A DNA stretch of 64,000 nt from JACVRW01 sp963835705. Lineage in GTDB: Bacteria; Actinomycetota; Thermoleophilia; Solirubrobacterales; Thermoleophilaceae. The stretch lies in assembly GCA_963835705.1 (NCBI GenBank), contig CAWIGR010000013.1:62001-126000 (forward strand), read 5' to 3'. The notes under the pieces were generated by a model. The model was not told the DNA's origin and made no database searches. It worked only from the letters and a program-made list of their open reading frames with translations. Shown piece by piece: positions 58,478-64,000 of this stretch. The first letter of the stretch is position 1. Each line of letters opens with the position of its first letter. The translations under genes and the position numbers were made by a program.

Positions 58478-59224
58478 ATGCACAGCACGCTGCGGACGGG
58501 GGTAGCCGTAGCCGCGCTCGCCTTGATACCGGCCGCCGATGCCGCGGCGGCCTCATACGGGTCACGCACCCTGCGGGAGGGCTCGAGCGGGTTCGACGTG
58601 AAGCGCTTGCAGCGCTACCTCGACCGGGCCGGGTACGACACGTCCGCCGACGGTGAGTTCGGCCCCGCCACCGCGCGGAGCGTGCGGAGCTTCGAGTCCG
58701 CCGAGGCCAGGCGCGCCAACGGCGCCGCGAGCCGCTACGAGCAGCGCCTCGTGCGCTCCCGGGCGGCCCAGGCGCCGGCCGAGGTCGAGGAGGCGCCGAC
58801 CATGGCGCCCGCAACCGACACCGCTTACCTCGATGCCAACGGGCTGGCTGTGGCCCCCGCCTCCGCGCCGCCCGAGGTCCACGCCATCATCGCTGCCGGC
58901 AACGAGATCGCCAGCAAGCCGTACAAGTACGGCGGCGGCCACGGCAATTGGAACGACTCCGGCTATGACTGCTCGGGCTCCGTCTCCTACGTCCTGCACG
59001 CGGCCGGCCTGCTCGACACGGCACTCGACTCGACGGGGTTCATGAGCTGGGGCGAGGCGAGGCGTGGCCAGTGGGTCACGATCCGAGCGAACCCGGGCCA
59101 CGCCTACATGATCGTCGCGGGACTGCGCTTCGACACCAGCGCCCGGCGCCAGACCGGAAACCGCTGGAGCGCCGAGATGCGCTCCGCGCGCGGTTATACG
59201 GGGCGCCATCCCGCCGGCCTCTAG
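58478..59224 (+). CDS. Secreted NlpC/P60 hydrolase with peptidoglycan-binding domain
   Basis: 248 residues. Sec signal (TLRTGVAVAALALIPAADAAA), a PG_binding_1 domain (LREGSSGFDVKRLQRYLDRAG, DGEFGPATARSVRSFE, residues ~32-70), an Ala/Pro linker, then NlpC/P60 with catalytic Cys in SGYDCSGSVSYVL near 165 and His in NPGHAYMIV near 210. Cuts peptide stems of peptidoglycan. ATG at 58478 has GGAG 7 bases upstream, right after the riboswitch. Confidence 0.9.
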   Translation: MHSTLRTGVAVAALALIPAADAAAASYGSRTLREGSSGFDVKRLQRYLDRAGYDTSADGEFGPATARSVRSFESAEARRANGAASRYEQRLVRSRAAQAPAEVEEAPTMAPATDTAYLDANGLAVAPASAPPEVHAIIAAGNEIASKPYKYGGGHGNWNDSGYDCSGSVSYVLHAAGLLDTALDSTGFMSWGEARRGQWVTIRANPGHAYMIVAGLRFDTSARRQTGNRWSAEMRSARGYTGRHPAGL

Positions 59225-59227
59225 GCG

Positions 59228-59443
59228 ATGGCACTCATGGCGCTGGTCGTGCTGCTGCTCGGCACGTTCGCCGGGCTCCTGCTCGGGAGCTGGCGGACGG
59301 TCCTGACCGTCGCGCTGGCGATCCCCGCCGGAGCGCTCCTGGGCGGCCCCGAGGCCGCGGCGATGGGAATGCTCGGCGTGGCCGGGTGCGTGGCCGGCCT
59401 CCAGCTGCACCGCGTGGTTGCCGAGCAGTACATACCGCGTTAG
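59228..59443 (+). CDS. Small membrane protein
   Basis: 71 residues, two hydrophobic helices (ALMALVVLLLGTFAGLLLG and VLTVALAIPAGALLGGPEAAAM). No family recognised. ATG 3 bp after the NlpC/P60 stop, so in the same transcript and under the riboswitch. It could assist the wall hydrolase or be unrelated. Confidence 0.6.
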   Translation: MALMALVVLLLGTFAGLLLGSWRTVLTVALAIPAGALLGGPEAAAMGMLGVAGCVAGLQLHRVVAEQYIPR

Positions 59444-59455
59444 TACGCTCGTGGC

Positions 59456-62400
59456 ATCGATCCGCTTGCAGGCTTCACCCCCCAGGTAAGGGACTGGTTC
59501 ACGCGCTCATTCGAGCGCCCGACACCTGCGCAAGCTGAAGCCTGGCCCGCCATTGCCAGCGGGGAGAACGTCCTCGTCTCAGCCCCGACCGGCTCCGGAA
59601 AGACGCTCGCGGCCTTCCTCTGGGCGCTGGACCGGCTGGTCGCGACACCGGGCACGGGCCGGCTCGTCTACGTCTCGCCACTGAAGGCCCTCTCCTACGA
59701 CATCGAGAAGAACCTGCGCGCCCCCCTGAAGGGGATCGGCGGCGACATCAGCGTCGCCATCCGTACCGGCGACACCCCCCAGCGAGAGCGCCAGGCGATG
59801 CTGCGCACGCCGCCGGACGTGCTGATCACCACGCCCGAGTCGCTCTACCTCATGCTGACCTCGCGGGCGCGCGAGTTCCTGTCGGAGACGGATTCCGTGA
59901 TCGTGGACGAGATCCACGCCGTGGCCCGCACCAAGCGCGGCGCGCACCTGGCGCTGACGCTGGAGCGGCTCGAGCACCAGGCCGGTCGCCCGCTCCAGCG
60001 GATCGGCCTGTCCGCGACGCAGCGGCCCCTGGAGGAGGTGGGGCGGTTCCTGGTCGGGACCGGGCGCAGGTGCCGGATCGTGGACGCCGGCGTGCGCAAG
60101 CCACTGGACCTGAAGATCCACGTGCCGGTGGAGAGCATGGCCGAGCCCGAGGCGCACGACGTGACGGACCCGGCCGTGGGCGCGCGGTCGATCTGGCCCG
60201 CGATCTACCCCGAGCTGCTCGATCTGATCCGAAAGCACCGCTCCACGATCGTCTTCGTGAACAGCCGCCGCGGAGCGGAGCGGCTTGCGGTGCGACTCAA
60301 CGAGCTCGCGGCGGAGGATGACGGCCACCAGACCTACATCGCCCGCGCCCACCACGGCTCGCTCGCTCGCGAGGAGCGCCTGGTCGTCGAGGACCTGCTG
60401 AAGTCGGGCGAGCTCCCCTGCCTGGTCGCCACGAGCTCGCTCGAGCTCGGCATCGACATGGGCGCCGTGGACCTGGTGATCCAGGTCGAGTCGCCCAAGT
60501 CGGTCACCGCCGGGCTGCAGCGGATCGGCCGCGCCGGGCACGGCGTCGGCGAGGTCTCGCGCGGGCGCATCTTCCCCAAGTTCCGGGCCGACCTGCTCGA
60601 GTGCGCCGTGGTCGCCAAGCGCATGCGTGACGGCGAAATCGAGCCCACCGTCGTGCCGCGCAACCCGCTCGACGTGCTGGCCCAGCAGATCGTGGCGCTC
60701 ACCGCCACCGGCGACGAGTGGAAGGTGCCCGAGCTGCACGAGACGGTCAGGCGCGCCCACCCGTTCGCCGAGCTGGGCCGCGAGCTGCTCGACTCGGTGC
60801 TCGACATGCTCGACGGGCGCTACCCGTCGGAGGAGTTCGCCGAGCTGCGCCCGCGCATCGTCTGGGATCGCGTGGCGGACACCATCCGGGCGCGCAAGGG
60901 CGCGCTCCAGCTCGCGGTCACGAACGCCGGCACCATCCCCGACCGCGGCCTCTACGGCGTCCATCTGCCCGACGGGCGCCGCGTCGGCGAGCTCGACGAG
61001 GAGATGGTCTACGAGGCTCGTCCGGGGCAGACCTTCCTGCTGGGCGCCACCACCTGGCGCATCGAGGAGATCACGCGCGACCGGGTGATCGTGAGTCCCG
61101 CGCCGGGCCTCCCCGGCGCCGTGCCGTTCTGGCGCGGCGACGGCGTAGGCCGCCCCAAGGAGCTCGGCGAGGCGATCGGCGCGTTCTCCCGCGACGCCGT
61201 CGACCGCGATCCCGCCGAGCTGGCTGCCGACTACGACCTCGACGAGCGCGCCGCGAGCAACCTGTCCTCCTTCCTGCGCGAGCAGCGCGACGCCACCCGG
61301 GTAGTGCCGAGCGACCGCACGATCGTCATCGAGCGCTTCCGCGACGAGATCGGCGACTGGCGCCTGTGCGTGCTCTCCCCCTACGGCGGCCGCGTGCACG
61401 CCGCCTGGGCGCTGGCTCTATCCGCCCGCATCCGCGACGAGTTCGGCCTCGAGTCCGACGCCATCTGGTCGGACGACGGCATCATCGTCCACCTGCCCGA
61501 CGCCGACGAGCCGCCCGGCGCCGACCTCGTGCTGGTCCAGCCCGACGAGCTCGAGGAGCTGGTGGTGCGCGAGCTGTCGAGCTCGGCCCTGTTCGGCGCC
61601 CGCTTCCGCGAGAACGCCGCGCGGGCGCTGCTGCTGCCGCGCGCCCGCCCCGGCAAGCGCACGCCGCTCTGGCAGCAGCGGCTCAAGGCGCAGTCGCTGC
61701 TCGAGGTCGCCAAGCGCTACGGCCAGTTCCCGATCGTGCTCGAGACCTACCGCGAGTGCCTGCGCGACGTGTTCGACCTGCCCGGCCTCGAGGCGCTGCT
61801 GCGCGGGCTGCACACGCGCGAGCTGTCGCTGGTCGAGGTCGAGACCCAGCGCGCCTCGCCGTTCGCCTCGTCGCTCTTGTTCGACTACGTCGCGACCTAC
61901 ATGTACGAGGGCGACACGCCCAACGCCGAGCGGCGCGCCGCGGCGCTGTCGCTCGACCGCGAGCTGCTGCGCGAGCTGCTCGGCCAGGAGGAGCTGCGCG
62001 AGCTGATCGACCCGGGCGCGCTCGAGGAGGTGGAGGCCGACCTCCAGCGCACCAGCGAGCGCACCCGCGCCGCCAATGCCGACGGCATGCACGACGTGCT
62101 GCGCGCCGTGGGCGACCTCACCACCGGCGAGGCCCAGGCGCGCTGCCTCGACGCGGTCTCGGCCCAGCGCATGCTGCGCGAGCTCGAGCAGGGGCGCCGG
62201 GCGATCCGCATGCGGATCGGCGGCGACGAGCGCTGGCTGGCCGCCGAGGATGCCGGGCTCTACCGCGACGCGCTCGGCGCGGTGCCGCCCGGCGGGCTGC
62301 CGGAGGTGTTCCTCGAGGAGGTCGAGGAGCCGCTCGCGCGCCTCGCCCGTCGCTACGCGCGCACCCACGGGCCGTTCACCACGCGCGACTTGTCCGACCG

Positions 62401-63784
62401 TTACGCGATCGACTGCGGCCCGGTCCTGCGCGACCTGGAGGCCGCGGGCGGGCTGATCCGCGGCGAGCTTCGCCCCGGCGGCAACGAGCGCGAGTGGTGC
62501 GACCCCGATGTGCTGCGGCGCTTGCGCCGCGCCTCGCTCGCCACGCTGCGCAAGGAGGTGGAGCCCGCCGAGCAGCGGGCGCTGGCGCGCTTCCTGCCGG
62601 CGTGGCAGGGGGTGGACCGCGCGCTGGAGCTGCGGGAGGTCCTGGTGCCGCTCCAGGGGCTTGCGCTGGCACCCGAGGTGTGGGAGCGCGACGTCCTCCC
62701 ACGCCGCGCCCGCGCCTACACCCCGGCCGCGATGGATGAGCTCTGCGCGAGCGGTGAGCTGGTGTGGGTCGGCGCCGGCGCCCTCGGCTCGCGGTCCGGC
62801 CGGGTCACCCTCTACTTCCGCGAAGACGCGCGCTGGCTCGGCCCCCCGCCCTCGAAGGCGGAGCGCCCGGACGGCCCGCTGCACGATGCGCTGCGTGAGC
62901 GCCTCGCCGGCGGGGCCGCCTTCTGGGCCGACCTGCTCGCCGACATGGGCGAGGTGGAGCCGGTCGAGCTCCAAGAGGCGCTCTGGGACCTCGCCTGGGC
63001 GGGCGAGGTCACCAACGACGCCTTCGCACCGCTGCGCGCGCCGCGGCTCTCGCTCGCCAAGGCCGCGCGCGACAGCGGCCGCCGCTTCGCCCGGCGGCGC
63101 AGGCCGGGCGCGCCACAGGTGCAGGGGCGCTGGTCGCTCACCGCGGCGCTGTTCGCGGACGCCCCGCCGCACGGTCCGCGCATGCGCGCCATCGCCGAGG
63201 TGCTGCTCGAGCGCTACGGCATCGTCACCCGCGAAACGGTGCTCGCCGAGGGCATCCCGGGCGGGTTCGCCGCGCTCTACGGCGAGCTGTCCAACCTGGA
63301 GACGCTCGGCACGGCCCGGCGCGGCTACTTCGTCGAGGGCCTGGGCGGCGCGCAGTTCGCGCTGTCGGCCGCCATCGAGCGCCTGCGGACGATGCGCACC
63401 GACGAGCCCGCCGGCGCGCTGGTGCTGGCCGCCACCGATCCCGCCAACCCGTTCGGGGCGACGCTGAGCTGGCCGAAGCGAGACGAGGAGAGGCAGGCGC
63501 GGCGCCCCGCCCGCGTGGCGGGCGCGTACGTGGTCACCCTGGACGCCGAGCCGGTGCTCTACGTGGAGCGCGGCGGCAAGGGCCTGCTGCCGCTGCGCGA
63601 ACCCGACGTGGAGTGGCTGAAGCCGGCGCTGGAGGCGCTGGCCGACGCGGTAAAGCGCGGCCGGGTGCCGCGGCTCGGCATCGAGCGCTTCGACGGGGAG
63701 CCCGTGGTGGGCTCGCCGACCGCCGAGCTGCTGATCGAGCTGGGCTTCCGGCAGGGCCCGCGTCGGCTGACCCTCAGCGCCTGA
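59456..63784 (+). CDS. lhr: Lhr-type ATP-dependent helicase
   Basis: About 1442 residues. Motif Q/I: FTPQVRDWF, PTPAQAEAW, APTGSGKTLAAF; II: DEIHAVARTKRGAHL; III: GLSATQRPLEE; IV-VI: FVNSRRGAERLA, SSLELGIDMGAVDLV, LQRIGRAGH. The long C-terminal half (from ~500) is the Lhr-specific winged-helix and DUF4145-like extension with DPGALEEVEADLQR. It unwinds DNA or DNA/RNA hybrids in repair. No ATG, GTG or TTG starts the conserved N-terminus; the codon used here (ATC at 59456) lies between an in-frame TAG and the motif. A GTG at 59451 in another frame suggests a one-base error; the first standard in-frame start is ATG 59798, inside the ATPase core. Confidence 0.87.
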   Translation: MDPLAGFTPQVRDWFTRSFERPTPAQAEAWPAIASGENVLVSAPTGSGKTLAAFLWALDRLVATPGTGRLVYVSPLKALSYDIEKNLRAPLKGIGGDISVAIRTGDTPQRERQAMLRTPPDVLITTPESLYLMLTSRAREFLSETDSVIVDEIHAVARTKRGAHLALTLERLEHQAGRPLQRIGLSATQRPLEEVGRFLVGTGRRCRIVDAGVRKPLDLKIHVPVESMAEPEAHDVTDPAVGARSIWPAIYPELLDLIRKHRSTIVFVNSRRGAERLAVRLNELAAEDDGHQTYIARAHHGSLAREERLVVEDLLKSGELPCLVATSSLELGIDMGAVDLVIQVESPKSVTAGLQRIGRAGHGVGEVSRGRIFPKFRADLLECAVVAKRMRDGEIEPTVVPRNPLDVLAQQIVALTATGDEWKVPELHETVRRAHPFAELGRELLDSVLDMLDGRYPSEEFAELRPRIVWDRVADTIRARKGALQLAVTNAGTIPDRGLYGVHLPDGRRVGELDEEMVYEARPGQTFLLGATTWRIEEITRDRVIVSPAPGLPGAVPFWRGDGVGRPKELGEAIGAFSRDAVDRDPAELAADYDLDERAASNLSSFLREQRDATRVVPSDRTIVIERFRDEIGDWRLCVLSPYGGRVHAAWALALSARIRDEFGLESDAIWSDDGIIVHLPDADEPPGADLVLVQPDELEELVVRELSSSALFGARFRENAARALLLPRARPGKRTPLWQQRLKAQSLLEVAKRYGQFPIVLETYRECLRDVFDLPGLEALLRGLHTRELSLVEVETQRASPFASSLLFDYVATYMYEGDTPNAERRAAALSLDRELLRELLGQEELRELIDPGALEEVEADLQRTSERTRAANADGMHDVLRAVGDLTTGEAQARCLDAVSAQRMLRELEQGRRAIRMRIGGDERWLAAEDAGLYRDALGAVPPGGLPEVFLEEVEEPLARLARRYARTHGPFTTRDLSDRYAIDCGPVLRDLEAAGGLIRGELRPGGNEREWCDPDVLRRLRRASLATLRKEVEPAEQRALARFLPAWQGVDRALELREVLVPLQGLALAPEVWERDVLPRRARAYTPAAMDELCASGELVWVGAGALGSRSGRVTLYFREDARWLGPPPSKAERPDGPLHDALRERLAGGAAFWADLLADMGEVEPVELQEALWDLAWAGEVTNDAFAPLRAPRLSLAKAARDSGRRFARRRRPGAPQVQGRWSLTAALFADAPPHGPRMRAIAEVLLERYGIVTRETVLAEGIPGGFAALYGELSNLETLGTARRGYFVEGLGGAQFALSAAIERLRTMRTDEPAGALVLAATDPANPFGATLSWPKRDEERQARRPARVAGAYVVTLDAEPVLYVERGGKGLLPLREPDVEWLKPALEALADAVKRGRVPRLGIERFDGEPVVGSPTAELLIELGFRQGPRRLTLSA

Positions 63785-63848
63785 GGCTCCGGCAAAGTCA
63801 GGGGATTCTCTCCGTTTCCACGAGGGCGGACGCGGCGTAGCTTCGGCT

Positions 63849-64000
63849 ATGCGATGCCGAACGATCTGGGAGAGCGCCCTCGCCGCCGCGGCGAGCGACG
63901 GGTTCCGCATACTCGCCGCCCGTCCCGCCCAGGCTGAGACGAGCTTCGCCTACGCGGCGCTGGGCGACCTGCTACGCCCGTACACGGATGCGCTCGCCGG
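63849..64000 (+). CDS. LuxR-type regulator, N-terminal part (runs off the window, P-loop missing)
   Basis: The frame from ATG 63849 reads TIWESALAAAASDGFRILAARPAQAETSFAYAALGDLLRP (cited in part). This is the segment that follows Walker A in AAA-type LuxR (LAL) regulators, where GxGKTTLWRxAL normally comes first. No Walker A is encoded in the 60 bp upstream in this frame, so the gene is truncated at the 5' end, or a frameshift hides the start. The C-terminal HTH would be outside the window. Confidence 0.5.
   Translation, partial: MRCRTIWESALAAAASDGFRILAARPAQAETSFAYAALGDLLRPYTDALA

Noticed and set aside
1..64000. CRISPR arrays, integrases, phage or plasmid genes, rRNA
   Set aside because: No regularly spaced direct repeats, transposase, integrase or rRNA sequence was seen.

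Overview
The window is very GC-rich, densely packed DNA with many GTG and TTG starts and 4-bp GTGA/ATGA gene overlaps. Gene content points to an actinobacterium, most likely of the class Thermoleophilia (Solirubrobacterales-like). The pointers are a tandem PafB-PafC type WYL regulator, a DtxR/IdeR regulator, F420-type LLM and PPOX enzymes, a glucosyl-3-phosphoglycerate synthase, a ydaO-type leader before an NlpC/P60 hydrolase, and the basic C-terminal tail seen on secreted proteins of that group. This placement is inference; there is no rRNA here.

Layout. 1-4.8 kb: hydrolases, a PLP aminotransferase and a membrane protein. 4.9-9.0 kb: a tightly overlapped minus-strand operon that looks like an orphan type VII secretion (ESX) effector module (EspC-like partner, WXG-containing effector with a glycine-zipper C-terminus, three-helix membrane protein, EspG-like protein, DcrB-like protein, SnoaL protein), with a divergent membrane protein. 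9-16.4 kb: a SNF2 helicase, a DtxR regulator, an SDR, an ATP-dependent DNA ligase, a PQQ-type sugar dehydrogenase whose halves appear circularly permuted, and an ECF sigma factor with two YCII/DGPF proteins. 17.3-22.5 kb: methyltransferase, macro-domain protein and glycerate kinase, then a 159-bp palindromic MITE-like element, a gene remnant, a small catalase, and the glucosylglycerate pair gpgP/gpgS. 22.4-29.1 kb: MrfA-type helicase, a broken EEP nuclease, M23 peptidase, SnoaL protein, DUF3352-like lipoprotein. 29.3-45.8 kb: a catabolic block (class III aminotransferase, P5CDH-type aldehyde dehydrogenase, CocE/S15 hydrolase, Rieske oxygenase, a five-gene peptide ABC importer, S9 peptidase, HDAC-like amidohydrolase, DmpA/BapA peptidase, F420-type oxidoreductase) that could import and degrade peptides or amides. 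45.8-52.7 kb: epimerase, tRNA-Phe, ferritin-like protein, EcsC protein, SDR, YhaM-like nuclease, PafBC-type regulator, PPOX protein. 52.7-58.3 kb: rmlA, an XRE regulator, rmlD, rmlB, an ABC exporter and a type 5 uracil-DNA glycosylase; a long dyad-symmetric operator lies between the regulator and rmlD. 58.3-64 kb: c-di-AMP riboswitch, NlpC/P60 hydrolase, small membrane protein, Lhr helicase and the start of a LuxR-type gene.

Two features cut across the window. First, at least eight single-base frameshifts split otherwise intact conserved proteins (near 25.2, 28.4, 34.45, 36.69, 37.19, 37.87 and 40.96 kb, plus smaller ones near 2.08 and 19.6 kb), so the assembly probably carries indel errors. 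Those genes are annotated over their full reconstructed span. Second, several intergenic gaps hold only the last 27-50 codons of lost genes (epoxide hydrolase, substrate-binding protein, LuxR).
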